From Volutella citrinella (taxonomy: Eukaryota > Ascomycota > Sordariomycetes > Hypocreales > Nectriaceae), in contig JAWZSP010000001.1 of the NCBI GenBank assembly GCA_034401135.1, positions 1,736,001-1,800,000 of the forward strand: a stretch of 64,000 nt of DNA. Direction: 5' to 3'. The notes under the pieces were generated by a model that was given only the letters and a program-made list of their open reading frames with translations, was not told where the DNA came from and did not search any database. Shown piece by piece: positions 1 through 8,806 of the stretch. How positions within the stretch are numbered: the first letter of the stretch is position 1; the number at the start of each line of letters is the position of its first letter. Both the position numbers and the translations under genes were made by a program.

Positions 1-483
1 GACGACTTTGAGAAGGCCCGGCTCGTTCCCGACCTCCTCAAGACGGAGACGGCAGGCTCCGGACCGACGTCGCCTGATCGTCTCCGCCGTGGCAGCGACC
101 AGTCGAGCACTGGTTTCGAGGCCGAAACACCTCCGCTGTCCCGCCGCAGCACCACACAATCCAGCCGTGCGCTGCCCCGCAACGACTCGTTCAGCAACAT
201 TGGCCAAGTCGGCATCTTCTCGACGCGGCCGCCTTCGCGGGCTCGCAGTAGGTCGCGATCGAGCAGCTTCGGCGGCGGCGGCTTTGGGTCTGGCGGGTTC
301 CCCTTCAGCGGATTCACAACACTGGACTCGGCAGGCGGTTTCGATGAGGCTAGCCGCAAGCTGCGAGAGGAGATGAAGACGCGACGGCGCCGGACAGACC
401 AGGAGAGGACGACGAATGAGGAAGAGGAGGAGGAAAACAGCGACGAGGATGAGTACAATGAGGCGAGGAAGAAGAATATGTAA
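1..483 (+). CDS. 3' end of an unrecognised protein (partial)
   Basis: An open frame enters from the left edge (frame 1) and stops at TAA 481-483, giving the last 160 residues. The visible part is low complexity: Ser/Pro/Arg-rich, with an SRARSRSRSS stretch, then a Gly/Phe/Ser-rich patch around GGGGFGSGGF. It ends with a basic segment (KTRRRRTDQ) and an acidic run of six Glu followed by NSDEDEY. Third codon positions are strongly GC-biased, which supports real coding. No domain is visible in this tail, so the protein cannot be named; disordered basic/acidic C-termini of this kind occur in many fungal regulatory and membrane proteins. The start and any catalytic part lie outside the window. Confidence 0.75.
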   Translation, partial: DDFEKARLVPDLLKTETAGSGPTSPDRLRRGSDQSSTGFEAETPPLSRRSTTQSSRALPRNDSFSNIGQVGIFSTRPPSRARSRSRSSSFGGGGFGSGGFPFSGFTTLDSAGGFDEASRKLREEMKTRRRRTDQERTTNEEEEEENSDEDEYNEARKKNM

Positions 484-1701
484 CGATGGAGAACTGGCCG
501 ATATTGGATGACTACTTTTTGAAGCGAAAATGCAGCAAAAATACAGCGAAACGCGAAATGCGAAATGCATCATCTTATGTCTACTTGGTCTGTGAGCCCG
601 CAATGTATGCTTCTATATCCTGCTCTCGTGCTAGCCATGCTGTGGAGTGTGGACGGTGCGTCGTAGGTTAAATGGAGTAGTGTAAGCTGGGACCTCTTGC
701 GAATCCACCTCGCAGACCAGTGCCGAGCAAACACTGTCCACTGTCCAGTCAGCGATGATGCATTGTAAGATTGGCTCTCATCTGCCACCGGCAGTGGGAC
801 CTGCCCAATGGTGGCAAGCGGCGATGGAAGCCAGGCGGACGAAAGCCATACTGTGTGCATGGCTCAGCGAATGAACCCGAGGAGTCAAGCAAGGAAAAGA
901 AAGCTGCGTTATTAGTTTCCGGTTCGCCTCGTAAATGGCACCGGCTGCATGACAAGGCGCTTCGTTGCATCATGGTGCGTTGGAGGCGCCCTTGCGTAAT
1001 TGCGCGCGCGAGCGGTGGGCTTTGTGGGGAACGGAATTGGCAACGGCTCGGACATAGCAGGCGCAGCCGAGATATCCATGCTGAGGCCCGGCATTTTGAC
1101 GAGCCCAGGGTCGGTGAATTCAACGAAGGACCCGGGGAGCAGGATAAAAACGGGAGAGCAGCAGGCCGTTGCTGGCGGTGAAGATGCGTGCTCCTTGATC
1201 GTGCTTCTCTTCCTGTTCGCCGCTGACTCTGCTCTGACAGCTTTGTTTGCTTTTGTGCTGTTCGGATCTGCGTGTCTCACAAGCCACCGGCCTGGGTTTA
1301 TCAATCAGCTGTTATCAATCAAGGTTTTTTTCCCACTCTTCGGCTTGGCGCCCCCCAAAGCCGGTGTAGGTGCGACGATCACAGTCTCCAGCGTGGGACA
1401 AGCGCCTGTCTACTCTGGCCCCCCCTTTACCTCCCTCGCTGTTGGGAAACAGATCCAATTCCAACGGAGACGGCACTGGGCAGTGCTTCTGGGGCGAATC
1501 AATTATTCATCGCCCGCCGTCCTCCCACTGCGAGGCCGAAGCTGCTTACTTTTCCAGAGACGGGAGAGTGGGTGGGTAGCCCAACCGTCCGGATTGCAAG
1601 GGGAAGCGACATTGCTCGACTCGGCTTAGCACCCGATCCGAAGTGCCGGACCGCTTCGTCATTAGGGAGCTAGGCTAGGGGAGTGGACCTGAGTCGAGTG
1701 C
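484..1701. other. Intergenic, tandem (+/+)
   Basis: Downstream of the partial gene and upstream of the Apd1-like gene. It holds pyrimidine-rich blocks near 1326-1350 and 1420-1435, typical of fungal promoters. No gene is supported: the open frames here show no domain and no GC3 bias. Confidence 0.5.
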
Positions 1702-3149
1702 ATGATGAGCGCCGGCTCCCAGGGCACCATGTCCGATCATGGCGAGAATATTTCAAAATCCGCCCCTCCCCCACCATCGCCATTGCCATTGCCATTGCCA
1801 TTGCCGTCATCGCCATCACCACAACCATCACAACCACCACAACCCTCTTCTCTCCCCTCCGAGGCACCACCGCGGGAGCCATCGTACACGCCGAAACGGT
1901 CTCTCTTCCCCGCCAAGAGGATGGCATTCTCCATCAAGTCGCTCGTGACGTCTGTCCTGGGCGGCGGCGGCGACAAGTCGGACAAGCCCACAGCGTCAAC
2001 GCTCTTCCCCAAGACGGACCCGGCCGTCGACGGCGACGACTGCCTCCGCGACTGCGCCGGGTGCACGATACGCTACCCGCGCGGCTTCAAGATTGACGAC
2101 GAGGACAACCTGTACGGCGAGGTCAAGGCGTGGAGCACACACGTGCTGGTCGGCACCAACAAGACGGACTGGGTTCGCGATGTGACGGACGAGAAGGGCA
2201 GCGTCATGCAGGCCATTGGCCGCGCAACTGCGCCCACCAACGGCGTGAGTAGAGTCCCAGGTTCCATGAGAGCTGTCCTGCTAACTTGGCGCCGCAGTCC
2301 ATGAAGCTCTCCGCCTCCAACATGCCCACGCCCGACAACTGCACCGACTACTCGGAGCCCACGACGCTGCTGCTCCTCCCCGCCTTCACCCTCGTCCACA
2401 ACGCCCACCCCCTCAACGTGCCGCAGTTCATCTCCGAGATCGTCAACGTCGCCCCCACCAGCACGACGCCGCTGTCCCCCGCGCTGCCAGCCCTCCCCGC
2501 GTCCCTCCCGCCCCCGACCGGGGCCCCCGCCGACTTCCCCGGCCTCACCACCGCCGACTGCCCGCACAACGCCGTGATCCTCATGTGCAGCCACCGCACG
2601 CGGGACGCCCGCTGCGGCCAGAGCGCGCCGCTGCTGCGCAAGGAGATGGAGCGCCACCTGCGTCCCCTCGGACTGTACCGCGACCTGCACGACGAGCGGC
2701 CCGGCGGCGTGGGCATCTACTTCATCAACCACGTCGGCGGCCACAAGTACTCCGCCAACGTCATCGTGTACCGCCGACCGAACGCGTTTGGCTTGGATGC
2801 TGAGCCTGCGGCGACCAACGGGGTCACCAACGGTAACACCAACGGCGAGGCGCCCACCAACGGCCATGCCAATGGCGACACGCACACCAACGGCGACACC
2901 AACGGCACTACAAATGGCAACACCAATGGCGTCCACTCCAACGGGGTCGCAAACGGAAATGGGCCCGCCGACGAGGACAAGCTCGAGACGGGCAGGCCGG
3001 GCGCCGCGCAGGGCATCTGGCTGGCTCGCGTGATGCCCGAGGACTGCGAGAACCTGATCAAGTACACGGTGCTTCGGGGCAAGGTGGTCAAGCCCGAGAG
3101 GCAGCTGCGAGGCGGCTTTGACCGCGGCAGGGGCGTGATGAGCTGGTAG
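1702..3149 (+). CDS. Apd1/Aim32-like sucrase-ferredoxin family protein
   Basis: Two exons, 1702-2244 and 2298-3149, joined in phase 0 across a 53-bp intron (GTGAGT, CTAAC, CAG); 464 residues from the first ATG. The body matches the sucrase/ferredoxin-like family (yeast Apd1, Aim32), whose thioredoxin-like domain binds a [2Fe-2S] cluster through two Cys and two His. The ligand pattern is visible: C278 and C287 nine apart (CSHRTRDARC), then H326 and H330 in HVGGH. The GIWLARVMPEDC block and the C-terminal Trp also fit. Apd1 is linked in yeast to redox tolerance and actin patch phenotypes. The N-terminal 70 residues are Pro/Leu/Ser low complexity, so translation may really start at ATG 1921 (MAFSIKSLV). 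An Asn-Gly repeat interrupts the domain after the His pair. Confidence 0.85.
1781..1804 (+). repeat. Hexanucleotide repeat (CATTGC)4
   Basis: Four perfect CATTGC units, flanked by imperfect copies, lie in the proposed first exon of the Apd1-like gene and encode alternating Pro-Leu. They are 5' of the alternative start at 1921, so they may be leader rather than coding sequence. Confidence 0.85.
2812..2962 (+). repeat. ACCAACGGC minisatellite encoding (x-Asn-Gly)n
   Basis: About 150 bp of a degenerate 9-bp repeat (ACCAACGGC and variants) in the second exon of the Apd1-like gene. It encodes many TNG/ANG/GNTNG units between the His-ligand segment and the conserved C-terminal block. The frame stays open, so the repeat behaves as an in-frame linker of variable length. 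Confidence 0.9.
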
Positions 3150-3913
3150 TTGCGCTACCAATTTCGGCCGGTAATGTTTATAAGCCGGGGAGTCGAGACC
3201 CTTGAAGGAGATGAGACGCATCAGCGAGAGCGCGCATTAGACGGCACCCATCCACGACACGGCGACGGGGGGTAACGATTCCCTCCGCGAAGAGAGCAAG
3301 AAGTGAGATAGAGAGACATGATACCTCGGCAGTTCAAGGTGAACGCTTTACGTACAGTGTGGGCATGGCCCCGCGTTTGCATTTGAATTGGTTCCTGCAT
3401 CTTTCGTTAGACTCGTCACTTGCCATGTTTGTATTTCTCCAAGCACACAATAGCGAACTACTACGAGACTTCTCACTAGAAAGCACACATACAGAAGATA
3501 TGACCAGCACTACTTGCCTGTGCCTTTACATAGTCACGCACGTTTAGGGTAACAAGGCACAGAACAAGGACGTGGAGAACCTCTGCACTCTCTGCTACGA
3601 CTGGATGGAAGGGTTTGTGAGCTGATCCTCTGTAAAATAGAGGGAGCAAATTAAGACTAGCAACTTTCTAGCTCAGGGCAGGTTATCTGAAGTATATATA
3701 TATGTACCTGTCTCCTCTCTTGGGGACATAACGTCCAATTACCGCATCGGGTAGTAGGCTAGGGCGCTGTGGCCAATCAGATATTGGAGGCGGAGCCGTA
3801 ACTCTGCTCTTATCGCCCGTGTAAGTCTAACTCTCTTCATTAGACAACACGTCGTCGTAGATTTGGTCATTGGGCGCAGCGAAAGCCCAACGACTCCGCA
3901 TGCTCGTGTAAAG
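3150..3913. other. Intergenic between convergent genes
   Basis: Shared 3' region of the Apd1-like gene (+) and the hypothetical gene at 3914-4729 (-). It is AT-richer than the flanking genes and has a short (TA)n run at about 3692-3703. No gene is seen. Confidence 0.5.
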
Positions 3914-4729
3914 TTAGGACGCGATGTTATTCCCGACCGTGCCCAAGTGTCTGGCCTGCGTCGCGCCCGAGCCAGCAGTCTGGCAGCTCCGCGTGAGGAC
4001 ACACTCGTCCATGACGGCCCCGACCTTCGCCTCCCACGAGGCCCTCACCTCGAGGAACTCGGCATTGTTGCGCAACCGCACCGCCTCCCGCAGGCCGGCC
4101 TGGAACGCCCGCTCCAGCTCGGCAAAGGTCCTCTGCATGCTCTGCACCCACGCCTCCCTCGCCACCCTGAGGCGCGAGAGCTCGGTCCACAGGGACCGGC
4201 TTGCTGCCATGGCGGCCTGGGCGTGCTGCGCGTCGACGGTGGGCCCAACGTGTGGCGCCGCGGCTGCGAAGGTGTCCCGGAACGGCTCCGGCACCAGGAC
4301 GCCCGGCTGGAGCATCATGCAGTTCCAGTGCGCTTGGTCGCGCTCCTCCATGATGCGGACCCAGACCCTGCGCCCGCGGGAGTACTCGGCGATGAAGTGC
4401 TGGCGCACCTGCGAGAGGCCGTGCAGCGTGGCCAGGAGGCGTCGGCGGTACTCGGGGCTCGACTTGTCGAGGACAGGCGGCATGGGCGTGGGGGCGCCGC
4501 CGTTGGGGTCGGGGACGTGGGTGGTTTCTCCGCTGGCGAAGAAGCTGTTGAACGGAAACGAGGCATATCGATCCGGGTTGGCGGGCGGAGGAACAGATAT
4601 GTTGACGTTGGAAGGGACAGATGTGTTGATGTTGGGAGGGGGGGATGTGTTTGTGTTGGAAGGGACAGATCTGTTGGCGTTGGAAGACGAGGATATGTGG
4701 GGGTTGTCAAAATGGTCAATATGGGCCAT
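3914..4729 (-). CDS. Hypothetical protein, disordered N-terminus and helical C-terminus
   Basis: Single open frame of 271 residues from ATG at 4729. I do not recognise a family. The first 70 residues are Asn/Ser/Pro-rich with degenerate units (NTNTSPPP, NINTSVPS, NVNISVPPP) that mirror a DNA repeat at about 4600-4690. From about residue 85 on it is rich in Ala, Arg, Glu, Leu and Trp in heptad-like spacing (ELSRLRVAREAW, FAELERAF), suggesting alpha-helical bundles or a coiled coil. Third positions are GC-rich in this frame. Long antisense frames also exist here but have poorer codon use. A TATATAA motif about 106 bp upstream supports this strand. It may be lineage-specific. Confidence 0.6.
   Translation of the reverse strand: MAHIDHFDNPHISSSSNANRSVPSNTNTSPPPNINTSVPSNVNISVPPPANPDRYASFPFNSFFASGETTHVPDPNGGAPTPMPPVLDKSSPEYRRRLLATLHGLSQVRQHFIAEYSRGRRVWVRIMEERDQAHWNCMMLQPGVLVPEPFRDTFAAAAPHVGPTVDAQHAQAAMAASRSLWTELSRLRVAREAWVQSMQRTFAELERAFQAGLREAVRLRNNAEFLEVRASWEAKVGAVMDECVLTRSCQTAGSGATQARHLGTVGNNIAS
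4600..4690 (-). repeat. Degenerate tandem repeat coding for Asn/Ser/Pro units
   Basis: Imperfect units of about 24-30 bp around GGGACAGATNTGTTGNNGTTGG on the plus strand recur about four times. They encode the repeated N-terminal S(V)PSNxN segments of the hypothetical protein at 3914-4729. Confidence 0.6.
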
Positions 4730-5469
4730 CGTGACGGTGTCGAGTTTGCAGTGTATAATCGGATTTTAACTTGTTTCTTTGTGGGAATGAAGTTGCTTTT
4801 GGTGCCCATCCATTCGAGGGGAGGTCGTCCCTCCTTATATACCTGTTTGTCGACGATGTTTCACGGCGAGTAGAGGGCATCCCGTGCCATTATTTCGTCA
4901 GCCAGGCATCGTGTCAGAGCAGAGAAGTCGTACAAACTCCATGATGATCCAGGGGTGTTGAGCAGAATCACCATATGGCAGAACTTTTTGGATAGGAGTG
5001 GTTGTTTGCAGGCAACTGGGTTGCATTCAATTACCGATTCTATGTATTTTCTCACTCGTAATCATTCTCCTTGGAGGCATTTTTTGCCTGCGTGAACCAT
5101 CCACCAGATGAACCGCCATTTGCGGTGCTCGTTATCCCTTACAACATCCATATTTTCAATATCCAATCCAACTGTATCCAAGAAAAGCAGTATGCCATGC
5201 CGATGCCCATGAAACCAACGCCGCTGTTTTCGCCGTCTGCAATCCAAAAACCCAACACATGCTGTTCGTGTATGTATCTTCATAAATCACATATTATCGC
5301 TTTGAATATCCTTCCTTCGTCCCATTCATGCTGTTGTTAGTACTAGATCACATCTGGAATCAGAGGTGATTGTCGGAACCCCCCCTGGCGAGCCGAAGCA
5401 AGCCGAAGGAGTTCTTTCCCCTCCTTGGAAACGCTCTGCTTATGCCCCGTCCCCAGGCGTGTGTGCTCT
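4730..5469. other. Intergenic, tandem (-/-)
   Basis: Lies between the 3' end of the membrane microprotein gene and the start of the hypothetical gene. It contains the TATA motif at 4835-4841. The small frames at 4861-5055 and 5062-5283 show no coding signal. Confidence 0.45.
4835..4841 (-). promoter_or_regulatory. TATA box (TATATAA)
   Basis: The minus strand reads TATATAA about 106 bp before the ATG at 4729. Its position and perfect match suit a core promoter for the hypothetical gene, but this rests on sequence alone. Confidence 0.45.
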
Positions 5470-5634
5470 TTACCGCTCCGTCATTTCGCTGGAGCCGGAA
5501 CCAGAGCCGGAGCCTGAAGTGACGCTCACTGACCGCTTGGCGATGGTGACGAGCTTGTAGATACCGAAGGACACGCCGGCGAGCAGGACGAACAGAATGA
5601 CAATGATTACGGCGATGACGTCGTTCTTCTTCAT
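5470..5634 (-). CDS. 54-residue single-pass membrane microprotein
   Basis: ATG at 5634, stop TAA at 5470-5472; 54 residues. It begins MKKNDVIAVI, followed by an uninterrupted hydrophobic segment (about residues 6-27, Ile/Val/Leu/Phe/Gly) that looks like one transmembrane helix. A basic stretch (IYKLVTIAKR) comes next, then a Ser-Gly repeat (about residues 40-49) and the polar end SSEMTER. Codon third positions are almost all G or C, unlike the surrounding DNA. The leader contains a well-formed candidate intron (5785-5842), which supports a spliced transcript. The positive-inside rule is ambiguous because both flanks are basic. Function unknown; small membrane regulators of pumps or channels are one possibility. 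It is below usual annotation length limits. Confidence 0.6.
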   Translation of the reverse strand: MKKNDVIAVIIVILFVLLAGVSFGIYKLVTIAKRSVSVTSGSGSGSGSSEMTER

Positions 5635-5784
5635 GGTTGCGGTGGATAGATGGGTTGGCGTTGGAAATATGTATGCGCGATGCTGTGAGAATGGGGCTGG
5701 ATCGGAAATCGCTGCTTGTTGCGGTGGTGACTGTGGGTGGTTGGAGAGATTTAGTAGAGGAGGAGTGCTTGTGCGACAAAGGTT

Positions 5785-5842
5785 CTGCGAGAGGGCAGGT
5801 CAGCAGACTGGATCCAGAAAAGGCCTGGGCGAGTGAACGTAC
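5785..5842 (-). other. Candidate 5' leader intron of the microprotein gene
   Basis: On the minus strand a GTACGT donor, a GCTGAC branch motif and a TCGCAG acceptor delimit 58 bp, ending about 150 bp before the microprotein ATG. The size and motif spacing match the coding introns in this window. Confidence 0.5.
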
Positions 5843-6910
5843 CCAATCGAAGACGGCGGCGGTGGTGTGTCGAGCGAGGGTGCTGGTGACCGGCCAACCA
5901 AAGACTTGGTGCGGTTGGGCTGCAAGTGGGTTGTGGGTTGGAGATGGGCGGTGCGCTATGCAGCAACCAAATGGTGTCTCGTTGCAGTGATCAAGCGACG
6001 TCCAAAAAAATGATAATTGATGAAGCAATAAATGGCAGAGGAGGGATTGTGAATTATTCCTCAACGGTTGCCAACTCGATGATTTGTGACGAGATGCAGA
6101 GTAGGTCTGGAATGCGGCATCCCCTCGCATGGCGCAGACTCGCAGTTATACTGGTTGCCCCGCCACCCGACTTTTCGCTCTTCACACAAATGCGCAAGGC
6201 TGGGTGAGTGAACAGCAGGGGGGGTTGCACCATGAGACGGAGCCGGGAGAGCCTGAGACGCTAGGCCGGGGCCCGCACTGCGCGTCCTAGCCCGCTGCCC
6301 AACCTGCTGGAAGCGCGCCCCGCAGTGGTGACCACTCCCGCGCGGTGCCTGAGTTGACGTTGACCCTCCATCCCCACCCCCAGCCTCGCCCATATGGCGT
6401 CACCAATTGGCATCCATCCTCAGATAATTATTCCGTACAAAACCGTTCGTATCTGAAGTCGTACGGCCAGGAACCATGCACGATGGGAAATTGCGGCCCC
6501 GATCCTGCCGGCAGAAAGTACTATGTAGACATGGCAGAGTCTGCATCTGGTGCAATTTTAAGTTGTTTCTTGTCGTCTCTTGTCGTCTCTTGTTCATATA
6601 CAGACATGTGGTCCTCCAGGAATCAAACGTCCAGTCCTTCCTTCCTCGTTGCCCATGCCTGTGCCTTCGCGAACCAAAAGTCCGCCCTTCGCACCGCCGA
6701 AAGCAACAAATCCATCATCACATATCTCAAAGCACATTGTACTCCGTTTGCTTTTACTCCCCGAAAACGAAACAGGCCAAGTCGCCCGCAGAACAGGGGA
6801 TGGCGGCAACTAATACCCCGATCGACGCAACTTGTAGTAGCCGGGAGCCGTCGGCAGCCCCTCCAACCTTAATGAACCATCAAACCATCGCTGTACTTTG
6901 CCCAGAGAGC
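5843..6910. other. Intergenic, tandem (-/-)
   Basis: Promoter side of the microprotein gene and 3' side of HP1. It contains a short direct repeat (TTGTCGTCTC twice, near 6565-6590). No gene is supported. Confidence 0.45.
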
Positions 6911-8089
6911 TTAAGCATCCACCTCGTCTGCTAGGGCCTTGTTCTCGTCCCTGATAATCTTCACGTGTCGTTCGTAAAACTGTAGCATCTGCGTCACAAA
7001 GTCAGCGATTTTGTCCACACCCACAGGCCGCGCCACCTACCTTCTGCGGGCACTTCTTGTAGATCACACTGGTATTGTGCTTGGTCTTGCTGCCGTTCTT
7101 CCAGATGAGGTAGACCACCAGCTGACCACTTCCTTCGTCCTCGCATGCATCGATCGTTTCGATTTCGTCCTCCCACGAACCAGCCGGGGGGCTCCATTTC
7201 TTCGCAGTCGCCGGAGGAGTACTGTCACCAGGATGTGTGCTGTTCTTCCTAGATCGCTTGACCGGCTCTTTGGCTGCGCCGTTTGGTCCCCGTCGTCGCT
7301 TCTTGGTTTTGGCCTTGTCTGTGTCTTCGAAGACTTTGTCTCGCCCACCAATTTGGTTGAAATATTTCTCCAACACTTCCGACGCAGACTCCCTGCAATT
7401 GCGCAATAACCAATTAGCCCATGCTGCTGTAGACATTAGGGTAGCGGGGTTTCGCCTACTTCAAGTTGTCCTCAGGCTCCCAAGTTAAATCACTTTTGCT
7501 GTCATAGCCCTCCCACTTGACCTGGAATTTGAGTGTTCCCTGCGGAATTGCCGCGTCAGCTTGAATTAGCGCCCAAAGGGTGAGTGTTCCTACATCTTCG
7601 TCGATTATGTGCTTCTTGATCGCTTCCACAATGAACCTGTGCGGATCAGTAAGACGTCATGGCGCCTGGGTCCAGCACAACTCACACGTCTTCATCTAGA
7701 TCCTCTTCGTCATCCTCGCCCTCCTCATCCTCATCATTACCGGGGCCATTCCGAATATCCTCATCATCCAGGTCACTGGCCGCATCGGTATCGAGGGGAA
7801 CGGATGCGGACGTTGACTTGCGCTTGGGTCGGGTGTCGCGGGGAGGGGTGGAGAACTCCCCGACGTCGGAAGATTCAGATTCGTTGTCGCTGAGGGCTAC
7901 ACGGGCGTTAGCAATGCCTGATGCTCGCTGCCATTGCGCCTTGGTGTCGCGTGTTTGAGTGCCAACGCGTAGAGCTGGATGGCGAACGCACGTGCGCTTG
8001 CACCATGGCAACACAACTGTGCGCGCTGGCGGGCTTCTGGGCAAATGCTTAGGTAGCTGATACGGAGTTCTTAACTTACCAGGAGGCAT
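6911..8089 (-). CDS. Heterochromatin protein 1 (chromodomain and chromo shadow domain)
   Basis: Six exons on the minus strand: 8080-8089, 7686-7896, 7594-7636, 7460-7539, 7041-7392 and 6911-6988; 257 residues. The chromodomain spans about residues 74-125 (FIVEAIKKH, then VKWEGY, then LTWEPEDNL). The methyl-lysine cage positions are F75, W97 and Y100. A basic KKRRRGP hinge follows, then a chromo shadow domain from W181 with IETID, VYLIWKNGSKTKHN and a terminal helix QFYERHVKII. An acidic Asp/Glu run precedes the chromodomain, as in fungal and animal HP1. It should bind H3K9me3 and dimerise through the shadow domain to build heterochromatin; this is the Neurospora HPO role. The first exon is only 10 nt. 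An intron splits the chromodomain, so translating the 7540-7593 segment would break the motif. Confidence 0.92.
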
Positions 8090-8407
8090 GATGGCGCCCT
8101 TTGTCTCTTATCTAGAGAAACAGCGTTTGCGACAGAGGCGGGATGGTGATGAGGTTGTGGTGCTGGAGTAGGCGAGGCGAGGGTGCGCCATGGATTGTGG
8201 GCATCTGAGCTAACAATGTGGCTGAACACAAGACGCGAGGAAGGTGCACAGCCACACATAGCTGGCGCCACAACGAACGCCACCTCCATTCCGAACGACT
8301 GCAGCAATTACACTGAGCTCTCTTTCTCTCCCCAACGTTCTTCAACCTGTAGCAACACTGACGCAAGTCTTGAGATATCATCTTCATCATCTCCATCGTC
8401 TTAAAAA
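8090..8407. promoter_or_regulatory. Divergent promoter of HP1 and the DUF4267-type gene
   Basis: These 318 bp separate two genes transcribed outward and must hold both 5' leaders and promoters. No strong TATA box was seen. Confidence 0.5.
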
Positions 8408-8806
8408 ATGGGGATGAATCTTCCTCAATTCTCCCCTTGGCATGTGCCACCCCTCTTCATCGCCACTGCATTCACATTTGGTGGTCTCCTCCCTTTCTGG
8501 AGCCCAACCCGCGCGATGCGTGAGTATGGCTTGCCCGAGCACATTGCCACTTCACACACAGCCCATACACCATTTGCAATATATGGCTCGAGGACTACCG
8601 TGTATGGCTTGGCCATGTGGGCCTTGTACCTTCGCCGCGACTTCCGGTCCCTCGACCTGCTCATGACCTTGCTCGTAGCGGCTGGGGCCGCCGACGGCTA
8701 CCTGTGTTGGAAGGAGGGCGTTTCGGGCAGAGGAATATTTAGATTTTGTTCTAGTCTAGTGTTTGGTAGCTGGGGATTGATGGGCTTGACCGCGTCAAGG
8801 GGTTAG
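8408..8806 (+). CDS. DUF4267-type small membrane protein
   Basis: Single exon, 132 residues. Four hydrophobic segments are visible, roughly residues 11-31, 62-80, 83-98 and 108-128. The pattern fits a four-helix membrane protein of the fungal DUF4267 group: an early FGGLLPFWSP, a central AIYGSRTTVYGLAMW, and a third helix with AAGAADGYLCWKEG. The function of that family is not known. ATG 8408 is followed by a second ATG two codons later. It shares a short divergent promoter with HP1, which may only reflect compact arrangement. The family name is from memory of the motif pattern, so it is moderately certain. Confidence 0.75.
   Translation: MGMNLPQFSPWHVPPLFIATAFTFGGLLPFWSPTRAMREYGLPEHIATSHTAHTPFAIYGSRTTVYGLAMWALYLRRDFRSLDLLMTLLVAAGAADGYLCWKEGVSGRGIFRFCSSLVFGSWGLMGLTASRG

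Noticed and set aside
2073..3221. 382-codon antisense frame across the Apd1-like gene
   Set aside because: Mirror of the sense codon bias and the ACCAACGGC repeat; low-complexity VGVAVGV protein.
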